34,528 bases of DNA, taken from assembly GCA_937973685.1 (NCBI GenBank), contig CALJKJ010000055.1, forward strand, positions 1-34,528, in the 5' to 3' direction. Source of the DNA: an uncultured Flavobacteriales bacterium (lineage in GTDB: Bacteria; Bacteroidota; Bacteroidia; Flavobacteriales_D; Crocinitomicaceae). Under the pieces are notes generated by a model. That model saw nothing but the letters and a program-made list of their open reading frames with translations. It ran no database searches and was not told where the DNA came from. Shown one piece after another: positions 1-8,331 of the stretch; position 1 is the stretch's first letter; every line of letters starts with the position of its first letter. A program made the position numbers and the translations under genes.

Positions 1-1292
1 TTGAATGTTTGGCTCAACGAGTTCGCATTCATGTTCAACGTACCCAAGGTAGTACCTGTATTATATAATAAGGAGTACGATGTTGTAGTTGCTTTTGTTT
101 TGTTGTTTACAAAGTTGTTGTTGTTGATGTTCAAGTTCAAAGAACCAGCAGTATTGTAAACACCATAGAATGTATGAGATGTTGCTAAATCATTCGTACA
201 GTTTGTAATCAAGTTGTTATTGATATTGATTGTGTTTGTTGTACCAGATGCAGGTGAACATTCAATAGCAGAAACTTGAGAAGTTGTTCCACCAAATTTC
301 AATGAAACAGTATTGTTATTGATATCTAAGTTACTATTGTTACCTCCACCATTAACAAAAACACCTCTTAACGTAGAAACGTGATTCACACCAGTTCCTG
401 TAGGGTTGTTATCAATCGTGTTGTATGAAATATTAGCATTCCATTGGTTAGCAAGGCGCACACCAGCAGCAGGGTTTGTTGCAGCAGCAGCACCACCAAA
501 ATTGATAATGTTATTACCAGTTGCTAACGACGTACCTCCAATATCATTACCTGTATCAGCTAATGTAAAAGGAGTAAGAGCAGCAAAACCATTCAATGAA
601 ATACCGATGTTGGTATTGTCAATTGTGTTGCTGTAAAACTTGTTGTTTGAATTTGATCCTGAAGCAGCAGTTGGAGTAATTGCTCCGATTGCACTTGCAG
701 CACCATTTACAACGATGATACCAACAGAACCATCAGGTCCTGGAGCTACCCATGAAGTGTTTTGAACACGATTTAGGGTAATGTAACAGTTTTTAATCGT
801 GTTGTTTTGACAACCGTCTGTTGCACTTGCAGTGAACAAACCGTAACCAAATTCCATCACTGTAATAGCAGTGGTATTCGCACTACTTTCAGTTAGGTTA
901 ATCCCATCAATCGTAACGTAGTCACTTCCTGATAGAACAAAAAATCCATCTGCAGTAGTAGAAGGAGTAGCATTTGTCCCTACATACGATGTAAGAACAG
1001 GGTTGGCTCCTGTACCACTTTTTTGGATGACGATTGGATTGGCTGCTGTTCCTGTAGCAGTCATCACAATACGTGCGGTAAGTGTCTCTGTGTATCCCGC
1101 AGGAACATTCAAAGTTACACCACCTGCGCCGACACCATTCGTGTTCACATCTGTAACAAAAGCTGTAATTGACGCATAATCGGTTGGGATGGTTTTAACC
1201 CCACTGACCTGTGCAAATAAACCTTTGAAAAGAAACACAAAGGCGAAAGCAGCTAAATGCTTTAAGCGCCATAGACTCGTAAATTTCTTCAT
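1..1292 (-). CDS. Secreted beta-helix repeat protein, truncated by window edge
   Basis: An open frame of about 430 codons runs off the left edge without a stop, so the C-terminus is missing. It starts at an ATG at 1292 with MKKFTSLWRLKHLAAFAFVF, a basic then hydrophobic signal peptide ending near LFAQ. The mature part is rich in Asn, Thr, Gly and Ser, with recurring motifs such as NNTIKNCYITLN, NISYNTIDNN and LNINNNNF. These are typical of right-handed parallel beta-helix (PbH1) repeats. Bacteroidota proteins of this type are usually very long, exported by T9SS and end in a sorting domain, which here would lie outside the window (inference). It could be an adhesin or a polysaccharide-binding or degrading protein; no catalytic signature is visible. 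A consensus promoter lies 22 nt upstream. Confidence is high that it is coding and secreted, low on function. Confidence 0.85.
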   Translation of the reverse strand, partial: MKKFTSLWRLKHLAAFAFVFLFKGLFAQVSGVKTIPTDYASITAFVTDVNTNGVGAGGVTLNVPAGYTETLTARIVMTATGTAANPIVIQKSGTGANPVLTSYVGTNATPSTTADGFFVLSGSDYVTIDGINLTESSANTTAITVMEFGYGLFTASATDGCQNNTIKNCYITLNRVQNTSWVAPGPDGSVGIIVVNGAASAIGAITPTAASGSNSNNKFYSNTIDNTNIGISLNGFAALTPFTLADTGNDIGGTSLATGNNIINFGGAAAATNPAAGVRLANQWNANISYNTIDNNPTGTGVNHVSTLRGVFVNGGGNNSNLDINNNTVSLKFGGTTSQVSAIECSPASGTTNTININNNLITNCTNDLATSHTFYGVYNTAGSLNLNINNNNFVNNKTKATTTSYSLLYNTGTTLGTLNMNANSLSQTF

Positions 1293-1314
1293 ACATTTAT
1301 AATTTTAGTAACCA

Positions 1315-1345
1315 CAAATATATATTTATATAAATACAAACGCAA
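1315..1345 (-). promoter_or_regulatory. Bacteroidota promoter for the beta-helix gene
   Basis: On the minus strand the -7 box TATATTTG (1315-1322) matches TAnnTTTG exactly. A TTG at 1343-1345 serves as the -33 element, with a 20-nt spacer. The box ends 22 nt before the ATG at 1292, giving a short AT-rich leader. This is one of only two promoters in the window where both elements are clear. Confidence 0.65.
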
Positions 1346-1502
1346 CACGTTTTACAAATTCATTGTATTTGAATTACCATTTCACCATTCTGACCTTATA
1401 TATACGCTTTTTCTGTTATCAACAACGTTCTGTTAGTCTATTGTTATTTCACGAAATATTATTCTAACGTTTAATATTTAACACGTTTTTCGTACGAAGC
1501 AT

Positions 1503-1510
1503 TATCTTTG
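1503..1510 (+). promoter_or_regulatory. -7 box directly before the SDR gene
   Basis: TATCTTTG matches TAnnTTTG and ends 4 nt (tgcc) before the GTG start at 1515. With the usual position of this element relative to +1, transcription would begin at or next to the start codon, so the mRNA would be leaderless. No clear -33 TTG is seen at the expected distance. Confidence 0.6.
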
Positions 1511-1514
1511 TGCC

Positions 1515-2303
1515 GTGGATTTGAATTTAACAAATAAAAGAGCCTTGGTATGCGGGAGCACGCAAGGTATCGGGAAGGCAGTTGCATTGGAGTTAGCTTC
1601 ATTAGGTGCCTCAGTTGTATTGGTTGCACGTGATGCTCACAAGTTGAAGTTTGTCATGAATGAATTACCAACTTCTCACAATCAAACGCATGAGTTTATT
1701 GCTGTTGATTTTTCGGATTATAAAGCAGTGAAAACAGCAATTGAAAGTTATTTGACTGGTGGTAATTTGATTGATATTTTGATCAACAACACAGGTGGGC
1801 CAAAAGGCGGACCTATAATAGATGCCGATATCACTGAATTTATTACTACGTTCAATCAACATTTGATTTGCAATCACTTATTGGTTCAGGCGCTTGTTCC
1901 AGGTATGAAAACTTTGGGAGGTGGAAGCATTGTAAATATCATTTCAACCAGTGTCAAACAACCCTTACCAGGTTTAGGTGTTTCGAACACCATTCGTGGA
2001 GCTGTTGCTAGTTGGAGTAAATCGTTGGCTAACGAATTGGGCGGATTTAATATTCGTGTGAACAATGTTTTACCGGGTGCAACCAACACCATTCGTCTGC
2101 AAGGAATTGCTGAAGCAAAATCTGAAAAAACTGGAGAACAAGTAGCAGACATTTTTAGTGATATGGCAAAAGAATCGCCGATGAAACGTATTGCAGAAGC
2201 GGAAGAAATTGCAGCAGCAGTTGCATTTTTAGTTTCCCCCGCTGCAAGTTATATCAATGGAATTAATGTACCTGTTGACGGTGGTCGTACAAAGTCATTA
2301 TAA
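1515..2303 (+). CDS. SDR-family oxidoreductase-like protein lacking the YxxxK motif
   Basis: This 262-residue Rossmann-fold protein has the nucleotide-binding glycine motif GSTQGIG (residues 14-20), an NNTGG segment (91-95, canonical NNAG) and the C-terminal INGINVPVDGG typical of FabG-like classical SDRs. Aligned without gaps to FabG around SKSLA, the catalytic Tyr is Ser157 and the Lys is Arg161, while the catalytic Ser (S144) is kept. It belongs to a subgroup with the signature SVKQP-x5-VSN-x2-R that lacks the standard proton-relay residues, so 3-ketoacyl-ACP reductase activity should not be assumed. The start is GTG at 1515, because the -7 box TATCTTTG ends 4 nt upstream and no nearer ATG is available. 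The gene stands alone, with divergent and convergent neighbours on the minus strand. The SDR fold is secure; the substrate is unknown. Confidence 0.9.
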   Translation: MDLNLTNKRALVCGSTQGIGKAVALELASLGASVVLVARDAHKLKFVMNELPTSHNQTHEFIAVDFSDYKAVKTAIESYLTGGNLIDILINNTGGPKGGPIIDADITEFITTFNQHLICNHLLVQALVPGMKTLGGGSIVNIISTSVKQPLPGLGVSNTIRGAVASWSKSLANELGGFNIRVNNVLPGATNTIRLQGIAEAKSEKTGEQVADIFSDMAKESPMKRIAEAEEIAAAVAFLVSPAASYINGINVPVDGGRTKSL

Positions 2304-2305
2304 CA

Positions 2306-2330
2306 CCTTTTATATAAGGTAAGTTTTTGC
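2306..2330 (+). terminator. Weak candidate terminator after the SDR gene
   Basis: The arms ACCTT (2306-2310) and AAGGT (2317-2321) form a 5-bp stem with a 6-nt loop, followed by a run of five T. It lies in the 44-nt gap between two convergent genes and is the only hairpin plus T-run I noticed between convergent genes here. The stem is short and AT-rich, so its strength is doubtful. Confidence 0.35.
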
Positions 2331-2347
2331 TGAAAAAAGAGAAAGAA

Positions 2348-4774
2348 TTATTTTAAAATATTCACATGCCCATAAAGCGTGTTTTCAATTTTGGATTTAG
2401 TAATATAACTTACTTTATACCCATAGGTTCCATCAGGAATTACTTTTCCCTCGTATTTTCCATCCCAATGAAAGTTGACGTCGTTTGTTTCAAAAATGAT
2501 TTCACCCCAACGATTAAAGATGGTCGTGTTCATTTTTTCGATGTTAATAGTGCTGATCCAAAACGTATTGTTGTAACGTCCTTCATCAGGCGTAAAAGTA
2601 TTGGGAATATACACCCAATATTCTTCTAAAATAATAAGTGGTTTTGTAATGGAATCGATACAGCCTGAAGCATTGGTCGCAATCAGCGTAATATAAAATG
2701 TATCGGGAGTAAAATACGTGTTGGAAGGATGAACCATGGTGGATGTGGAACCATCACCTAAATCCCATTGATAACTTACTGCTCCTGTACTTAAATTTTG
2801 AAAGGTCACTGGTAAATCTTCAAAAAAGGTTGAACTCAATGCCACAAAATCTGCATTTGGTTTGATAACTGTTACTGTGACATTCCCATTTACTGTAAAT
2901 GTTTGGCATTCATCAGAAACTTTTACCAAATAATTGGTTGTAACACCTGGAGAAACCGAAACCGAAGAAGTCGTTTCACCTGAATGGGTCCACAAATAAA
3001 AATATTGTCCAAATCCACCTGTTGCAGTTGCAGCAATTGTCACCGGTTGGAAGGGACAAATATCAGGAGGGTTATTCATCGTAACAACTAGTGGTGGACT
3101 AGTGATGGTATAGAAAACGGTATCAATTTTGGTGTTTCCACAGAAATCAGTTACTTGAACCACATAAAAAGTAGACGCGCTTGGTGTAACTGTTATGAGT
3201 GAATCCGTTGTTAAGACCAAACCATTTTGATCCATCCAAGAATATTCGTAACCTCCAGCGCCTCCTGAAGGAACAACAGACAAATCTTTTGCTACGTAGG
3301 GACAAATTTCGGTAATATTTGGTGTGGTTAGAATGGCAAGCGGGACAAAAACAGGAACGGTGATGGTGCTACTTGCAGTTGCAGATTGGTGCAAACAATC
3401 ATCGGTTACTGTTACAGTAAATGTTTGTGTACTGGTAGGATTGACAAAAATAGAACTTGATGTTGCCCCGGTATTCCACAAATAAGTATACGGACCAACG
3501 CCACCAGCTGGATTGGCTATAATTTCGACAGGTTGTCCTGGGCAGGTCAATGAAGAAGAATTAACCGTTACAGTAACAGGTTGAATGTCGTTGATTTTTA
3601 GATTCAGTGTGATTGGGTTATTTCCCCCACAAGGATCTGGTATTTGAAAAATGATATTCACGGTTTCAACCCCTTCAACTAATCCATCTGCTAAAGATGA
3701 AAAATTAAAACTTGTTTGCGCTTGGCCAGCAGGAAAAGTTATACTTGTAGGAATGGGAGAAAAGTCTACACCAGCTGTTGCCGTTCCAGTAACAGAAATT
3801 GGAATGGTTAATGGTACGTTAATATTTCCTGTATTTCTTGTTAATGTAACATCTGTTGTGACACAACCTTCCGCCATCGTTTGTCCATCACCAAAAGCAT
3901 CAAATGACAGGTTGTAATCTACTTCAACCGGAACTTTTGAACTCAAACTATTTGCTTGTAAAAAAATACCGGAGTCATAAATACCATCTAATGCATCTGC
4001 AATTGCAATTACTAAGTGATACGTTTGCCCGCATTGTACTTTGGAAACAGCTTCGAGTACTTTTGTAAAACCGTCGTATTGTATGTATGTTGCACTTGAA
4101 TTGTAAGGTGCATTTGAACCCGTTCCATTGTTTACAAAATAATTAGCGTTTACGGGAGGGAAGGTTGGCGGATTACCGCCGTTAACATTATTAATAGCCA
4201 CGGTTTGACCATTGGGTAATTTTGCAATATTTTGAAGACCTGCAATTCCAGGACCAGAGATAAAAAACGCGAAGACATCGTTGAAATCGGACCCAACAAA
4301 TTCTGGGTATTCTTCAGATCCAAACACATACTTAAAACGAACAGTATCGGCATATGGCACAAAGTCAAATTCAAGTATTGCTGCATTATACGTTTGTATA
4401 TTTCCAATTAAATTGGATAACTGATTGTACCCAAAGAAGTTATTGTCAACGCCTGAGGTTCCAGAATTATTAGGGCCATGAGGCCCCGTTCCTCCAGGAG
4501 CAATTGTTCCAGTTGTCATAACAATTCCTTCTGCAATTCCAAGGTTTGTATTTGCCCCATTGAAGTAACCGATTGCACTGGGTGAACCTGAATAAAATAT
4601 ATTTGAAACAGTTACTCCGGGGCCTAGCAACACATTTTGCACTAACGAAGTCGGACTTTGACTTGATGTAACAAGTTGACCAAACACTTGGTGAGAACAA
4701 CATAAGAGTACAAGCACAAGAATTCTCATGAATTGGAAACGGTCAAAAAGTGATTTCGTTGCTTGTAAAAACAT
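2348..4774 (-). CDS. T9SS type B cargo: choice-of-anchor L, Ig/PKD-like domains
   Basis: The protein has 808 residues. A signal peptide is present; MRILVLVLLCCSHQVFGQ beginning at codon 16 would be a complete one, so the true start may be 4729. Residues about 35-275 form a choice-of-anchor L domain (FDFVPYADTVRFKYVFGSEEYPEF, then NDVFAFFISGPG). Next comes a Calx-beta-like segment (about 295-395, with GTATAGVDFSP), then three Ig/SprB-like repeats of the pattern GGxGPYTYLWNTG, then a PKD domain (about 635-713, YQWDLGDGS). The C-terminus (about 717-808: IPNTFTPDE, IFNRWGEIIFE, WDGKYEGKVIPDGTYGYKV) is the gliding-motility-associated (CHU_C) type B T9SS sorting domain. It is expected to be exported through the outer membrane and displayed or released. 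Its role may be adhesive or structural, but the ligand is unknown. It follows the exporter gene after 78 nt and has its own -7 box. Confidence 0.93.
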   Translation of the reverse strand: MFLQATKSLFDRFQFMRILVLVLLCCSHQVFGQLVTSSQSPTSLVQNVLLGPGVTVSNIFYSGSPSAIGYFNGANTNLGIAEGIVMTTGTIAPGGTGPHGPNNSGTSGVDNNFFGYNQLSNLIGNIQTYNAAILEFDFVPYADTVRFKYVFGSEEYPEFVGSDFNDVFAFFISGPGIAGLQNIAKLPNGQTVAINNVNGGNPPTFPPVNANYFVNNGTGSNAPYNSSATYIQYDGFTKVLEAVSKVQCGQTYHLVIAIADALDGIYDSGIFLQANSLSSKVPVEVDYNLSFDAFGDGQTMAEGCVTTDVTLTRNTGNINVPLTIPISVTGTATAGVDFSPIPTSITFPAGQAQTSFNFSSLADGLVEGVETVNIIFQIPDPCGGNNPITLNLKINDIQPVTVTVNSSSLTCPGQPVEIIANPAGGVGPYTYLWNTGATSSSIFVNPTSTQTFTVTVTDDCLHQSATASSTITVPVFVPLAILTTPNITEICPYVAKDLSVVPSGGAGGYEYSWMDQNGLVLTTDSLITVTPSASTFYVVQVTDFCGNTKIDTVFYTITSPPLVVTMNNPPDICPFQPVTIAATATGGFGQYFYLWTHSGETTSSVSVSPGVTTNYLVKVSDECQTFTVNGNVTVTVIKPNADFVALSSTFFEDLPVTFQNLSTGAVSYQWDLGDGSTSTMVHPSNTYFTPDTFYITLIATNASGCIDSITKPLIILEEYWVYIPNTFTPDEGRYNNTFWISTINIEKMNTTIFNRWGEIIFETNDVNFHWDGKYEGKVIPDGTYGYKVSYITKSKIENTLYGHVNILK

Positions 4775-4808
4775 TGTACTATTGCTGTAGCTTTTTTTCT
4801 AATTTATG

Positions 4809-4816
4809 CAAAATTA
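4809..4816 (-). promoter_or_regulatory. -7 box for the T9SS cargo gene
   Basis: TAATTTTG on the minus strand matches TAnnTTTG. It ends 34 nt before the ATG at 4774 (79 nt before the alternative ATG at 4729). The -33 region is not convincing. Its position in the gap after the exporter gene suggests independent transcription. Confidence 0.5.
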
Positions 4817-4852
4817 GTCGTTTAGCCAAGAAAATGCTAAAATTAACAGAAA

Positions 4853-6688
4853 TTAGTCTTTTATTCCTTGCAACGAGCAGAGATTATAATAAAGGCCTTT
4901 GAGGTTTAATAATGATTCATGTGTTCCTCGTTCTACAATTTCACCTTTTGACAAGACAATGATTTCATCTGCATTTTGAATGGTTGAAAGTCGATGCGCA
5001 ATGATCAGTGATGTTCTGTCTTTCATCAAACTTTCGAGCGCTTCCTGCACATAACGTTCACTTTCGGTATCCAATGCAGAGGTTGCTTCGTCTAAAATTA
5101 GAATCGATGGATTTTTTAAAACAGCTCGTGCGATACTTATGCGTTGTTTTTGTCCACCGGACAATTTGTTTCCTCGTTCACCAATGATGGTATCGTATCC
5201 GTTTTCAAGTTGTTCAATAAAATGATGCGCATGTGCAATTTTTGCAGCCGCAATTATGCTATCCATAGGCATATCATCCATTCCAAAAGCGATGTTGTTT
5301 TTAATGGTGTCGTTAAACAAAATTGATTCTTGTGACACAATTCCTATAGCCTTGTGCAAGGCTTCAAGTTGGTATGATTTGATATTGACTCCATCAATTT
5401 CTATTGCTCCATCGGTTACATCGTAAAAGCGCGGAAGTAAATCAGCAATAGTTGATTTACCACTTCCAGATTCACCAACTAAAGCAATCGTTTTTCCCTT
5501 TGCTAATTCGAACGAGAGATTTTTGATCACCAATTCATCTTTGTATTTAAACGAAACATTTTTTATCGAAATGCCAGACTTCAACTCTGGCAATGCTTGC
5601 GCATCTGTTGCTTCGTAAATTGCTTCATCGGCAGTAAGAATTGCATTGATACGATCAAGTGATGGTTCTGCTTTATTCAAATTGCCAATTGAAGTTGAAA
5701 TGCCTTGAATTGGTCGTAACAATTGCGAGAAAATAATGATGAATGCAATGAATTCTTCACCAGTAAGTCCTGTTGTTTCTTTGTCTAAAATCATGATACC
5801 ACCGAACCAAACGAGACAAAGCATGACTGCAGATCCAAGTACTTCATTTAAAGGTGCTGACAAATCCTTTTTACGGAACGTTTTTGTGATTAATTGTTGG
5901 TGTTTCAAATTGATTTTTTGAAAGCGTTCGACTATAAAGCCAATGGCATTGAAAGCTTTGATGACTTTCACACCGCTCAATGCTTCATCGATTGCCGAAA
6001 AAACTATTCCGTTTTGTTCTTGACCAGCACGTGCGGTTCTTTTCAAACTTTTACCAATTCGAGAAATGACAAAAGCTGAAAGTGGTAATAATATGAAAGA
6101 GATGAGAGTTAATTTTGGACTAATATAAATCAATCCACCAATTGACGTAATGATTGCAAACGGTTCTCTAAATATTAGTTCTAAAATAGCAATTACTGCT
6201 AATTCTATTTCACCAACATCGCTGTTCATGCGTGACATCAGGTCACCTTTCCGCTCGTCCGAATAATAAGCTAATGGTAAGCGCAATGCTTTGTGAAAAA
6301 GTTGATTTTTCACATCTCGTACAACTGCCATGCGTAATTGGGATTGGTGCCAAATTGCACCGTAGCGAAATAAGTTTTTCAAGAAAAAAGCTAAAAAGAC
6401 AGAAATACAAACAAATAAAAGTGCTTCTTTCGGATCTCTTTTCACCATTTCTTGCATGGTGTAATTGTACCAATTTTTGCAAAAATCTAAAAAAGAAGTG
6501 GCGCTGTCAAGAAGCGGTTTTTTGATTTCTTTGACTGTTCCAGTTTGAAAAATCAATTGTAAAAACGGGATAAACAACACCATTGATACCAGGTTGAAAA
6601 TCACAAACAAGGTATTGTATACGATGGTTAAAACCGCTTGACCTTTGTAAGAAAAGGTATATTTATAAAAAGCTAAAATCGATTTCAT
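4853..6688 (-). CDS. MsbA-like ABC exporter (half-transporter)
   Basis: This 611-residue fusion of a type I ABC exporter membrane domain and ATPase has a membrane part (about 15-345) with roughly six hydrophobic segments and the coupling sequence ALRLPLAYYSDERKGDLMSRM. The nucleotide-binding domain has Walker A GESGSGKST (405-413), signature LSGGQ (509-513), Walker B ILILDEATSALD (529-540) and switch His565. It would work as a homodimer in the inner membrane. The MsbA family flips lipid A core or other amphiphiles, and the nearby waaA fits an LPS role, but the substrate cannot be read from sequence. I chose ATG 6688 rather than the longer frame from 6739, because a perfect -7 box (6695-6702) lies inside the longer version and 6 nt before this ATG. 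It is divergent from rbfA. Confidence 0.93.
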   Translation of the reverse strand: MKSILAFYKYTFSYKGQAVLTIVYNTLFVIFNLVSMVLFIPFLQLIFQTGTVKEIKKPLLDSATSFLDFCKNWYNYTMQEMVKRDPKEALLFVCISVFLAFFLKNLFRYGAIWHQSQLRMAVVRDVKNQLFHKALRLPLAYYSDERKGDLMSRMNSDVGEIELAVIAILELIFREPFAIITSIGGLIYISPKLTLISFILLPLSAFVISRIGKSLKRTARAGQEQNGIVFSAIDEALSGVKVIKAFNAIGFIVERFQKINLKHQQLITKTFRKKDLSAPLNEVLGSAVMLCLVWFGGIMILDKETTGLTGEEFIAFIIIFSQLLRPIQGISTSIGNLNKAEPSLDRINAILTADEAIYEATDAQALPELKSGISIKNVSFKYKDELVIKNLSFELAKGKTIALVGESGSGKSTIADLLPRFYDVTDGAIEIDGVNIKSYQLEALHKAIGIVSQESILFNDTIKNNIAFGMDDMPMDSIIAAAKIAHAHHFIEQLENGYDTIIGERGNKLSGGQKQRISIARAVLKNPSILILDEATSALDTESERYVQEALESLMKDRTSLIIAHRLSTIQNADEIIVLSKGEIVERGTHESLLNLKGLYYNLCSLQGIKD

Positions 6689-6694
6689 GCACCA

Positions 6695-6702
6695 CAAAGA
6701 TA
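6695..6702 (-). promoter_or_regulatory. -7 box of the MsbA-like exporter gene
   Basis: TATCTTTG on the minus strand ends 6 nt before the ATG at 6688, predicting a leaderless or nearly leaderless transcript. This argues against the upstream in-frame ATG at 6739. Confidence 0.6.
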
Positions 6703-6743
6703 TGTTTTTGTCGGTCAAGGTGGTTAAACGCGCATACATTTGT

Positions 6744-6751
6744 TAACTTTG
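6744..6751 (+). promoter_or_regulatory. -7 box of rbfA
   Basis: TAACTTTG ends 4 nt (tacc) before the ATG of rbfA at 6756, again predicting a transcript that starts at or next to the start codon. It is back to back with the exporter promoter, 41 nt apart. Confidence 0.6.
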
Positions 6752-6755
6752 TACC

Positions 6756-7094
6756 ATGAGTTCGATTAGACAAAGTAGAGTTGAAGGCGTTATTCAAGAG
6801 GAATTATCGACGTATTTTCAACGCAATGCACGTGAAATTTGCTTGGGTGCAATGGTGAGTGTTACCATTGTTCGGGTAACTTCAGATTTATCGTTAGCGC
6901 GCATATATTTGAGTATTTTTGCTGGACCAGATAAAAAAGTGGTGTTACAATCCATTCATGAAAACAGCAAAAAGATTCGTGGAGAAGTTGGGCGCCGTTT
7001 GAAAAACATGCACAAAATCCCTGAATTGCTTTTTTATATTGACGATTCGTTGGATTATGCAATGGAAATTGACCAATTATTGAAGCCTCATTAA
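6756..7094 (+). CDS. rbfA: 30S ribosome-binding factor A
   Basis: The 112-residue protein matches the usual RbfA length of about 110-130. RbfA is a single KH-type domain that binds immature 30S subunits and helps maturation of the 16S 5' end, including in the cold. The family signature is visible: RVEGVIQEELSTYFQR at the N-terminus, a central VTIVRVTSDLSLARIYLSIF strand region, and KKIRGEVGRRLKNMHKIPELLFYIDDSLDYAMEIDQLL at residues about 72-109. It begins 4 nt after a -7 box. Its stop codon (7092-7094) overlaps the proposed ATT start of the downstream permease, which suggests translational coupling between the two genes. Confidence 0.95.
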   Translation: MSSIRQSRVEGVIQEELSTYFQRNAREICLGAMVSVTIVRVTSDLSLARIYLSIFAGPDKKVVLQSIHENSKKIRGEVGRRLKNMHKIPELLFYIDDSLDYAMEIDQLLKPH

Positions 7095-8331
7095 AGTTCC
7101 ATTTTTCATAGCGCTACGTTACCTTCGATATACGCGAAAACAGCGTACGTTGGTGCATTGGATTACCCGCGTTTCAGTAATTGGCATTGCCGTTATTACT
7201 GCAGCTTTGGTTATTTTGATAGCCGCTTTTAATGGCATTGAGCGCATGGTTGAAAATTTGTATTCTGCTTTCGATGCACCGATTACAATCCGCTCTACAC
7301 AAGGTAAAACTTTTTTGGAAAACACCATTGATATGCGTTCAATAAGCTCGGTTCCTGGTGTAAAAAATGTCAGTAGAGCAGTTGAAGAAACAGTCATCCT
7401 AAAGAAACAGAAAAAATGGGTAAATGCGCATTTGGTTGGTGTTGACCCTGGTTATTTGACTGATTGTGCATTGAAAAATCACTTGGTCGATGGTATTCCT
7501 GTTTTTCTAGATGAAAATCAAGCAACCGCAATTATTGGCGCAACCCTGTTGGACAAGCTCGATGGTTACATTTCTGAATTAGATGGTAAAGAGGAATTGT
7601 TATTGTACACACCCTTGCGCGAAGCAAAAATTGGCAGTCGCAAAAGTCCGTTTATGATAGCACCGTTGACAATTGTTGGGAGAATGAATTACAACAGAGA
7701 GGTGAATGCTAATGAGTTATTGGTTCCCTTGACTTTTGCACGGGAACAATTGAATTACACAACGGACATTACTGCTTTGTTTGTTTCTATAGGAAAAGAA
7801 AGCGATCCAATGATTGTGAAAGAAGTACTGCAACAACAATTAGGACCCAAATTTGAGGTGAAAACCGCTGCGGAGAAAAACGAATTAATCTTCAAAACTA
7901 GTCGATCTGAAAAACGCATTGTTTTACTTATTTTGGTTTTCATTTTCATCTTGGCAGCATTCAATTTAGTGGCTTCGTTAACGATGTTGTTTATTGAAAA
8001 AAAGGAAAACATTCAAACGCTCATCCGCATTGGCGCAACGAATCAATTTGTGTTCCGCATCTTCTTTTTTGAAGGCTTGTTAATTGCTGCAAAGGGAATA
8101 ATCATTGGTCTTGTTATCGGAACAATTGTCTGTGCAGTACAATTGAACTTTTCGATATTGGCAATGCCAAACTCCAATGGAGAGGCTTTTCCAATTGCTT
8201 TTGGTTGGAAAGACGGCTTGTTAATTGTGGGATTAGTAAGCAGCTTGAGTTTCTTGGCTTCTTATTTACCTGTTTGGTATTTGGTTAAAAAAGCGTCGTA
8301 TTTCAAGGCTGCTTTGACCGAAAACGATTAA
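7090..8331 (+). CDS. LolC/LolE-type (FtsX-like) ABC transporter permease
   Basis: A membrane segment follows residues about 24-45, then a large periplasmic domain, then three C-terminal segments of the FtsX/MacB fold (AFNLVASLTMLFIEKKENIQTLIRIGAT). With a LolD ATPase, such permeases move lipoproteins from the inner membrane toward the outer membrane; no ATPase gene is adjacent. The first conventional start is TTG 7150, but the frame is open upstream to a stop at 7081-7083 and encodes KVPFFIALRYLRYTRKQRT. That is the conserved cytoplasmic N-terminus of the family, and it aligns without gaps to the second permease at 15988 (FFIA and ITR both in register). No ATG, GTG or TTG is available there. 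ATT at 7090, overlapping the rbfA stop, is the best candidate and gives 413 residues, the family norm. Function is secure to family level; the start is an inference. Confidence 0.85.
   Translation: MKVPFFIALRYLRYTRKQRTLVHWITRVSVIGIAVITAALVILIAAFNGIERMVENLYSAFDAPITIRSTQGKTFLENTIDMRSISSVPGVKNVSRAVEETVILKKQKKWVNAHLVGVDPGYLTDCALKNHLVDGIPVFLDENQATAIIGATLLDKLDGYISELDGKEELLLYTPLREAKIGSRKSPFMIAPLTIVGRMNYNREVNANELLVPLTFAREQLNYTTDITALFVSIGKESDPMIVKEVLQQQLGPKFEVKTAAEKNELIFKTSRSEKRIVLLILVFIFILAAFNLVASLTMLFIEKKENIQTLIRIGATNQFVFRIFFFEGLLIAAKGIIIGLVIGTIVCAVQLNFSILAMPNSNGEAFPIAFGWKDGLLIVGLVSSLSFLASYLPVWYLVKKASYFKAALTEND

Noticed and set aside
406..636. Plus-strand open frame of 76 codons
   Set aside because: It is the antisense shadow of the beta-helix gene, with a low-complexity product and no promoter.
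1..1292. Repetitive AT-rich stretch considered as a direct-repeat array or CRISPR
   Set aside because: The repeats are irregular codon-level Asn/Ala runs in one continuous open frame on the minus strand, not equal-length repeats with unique spacers.
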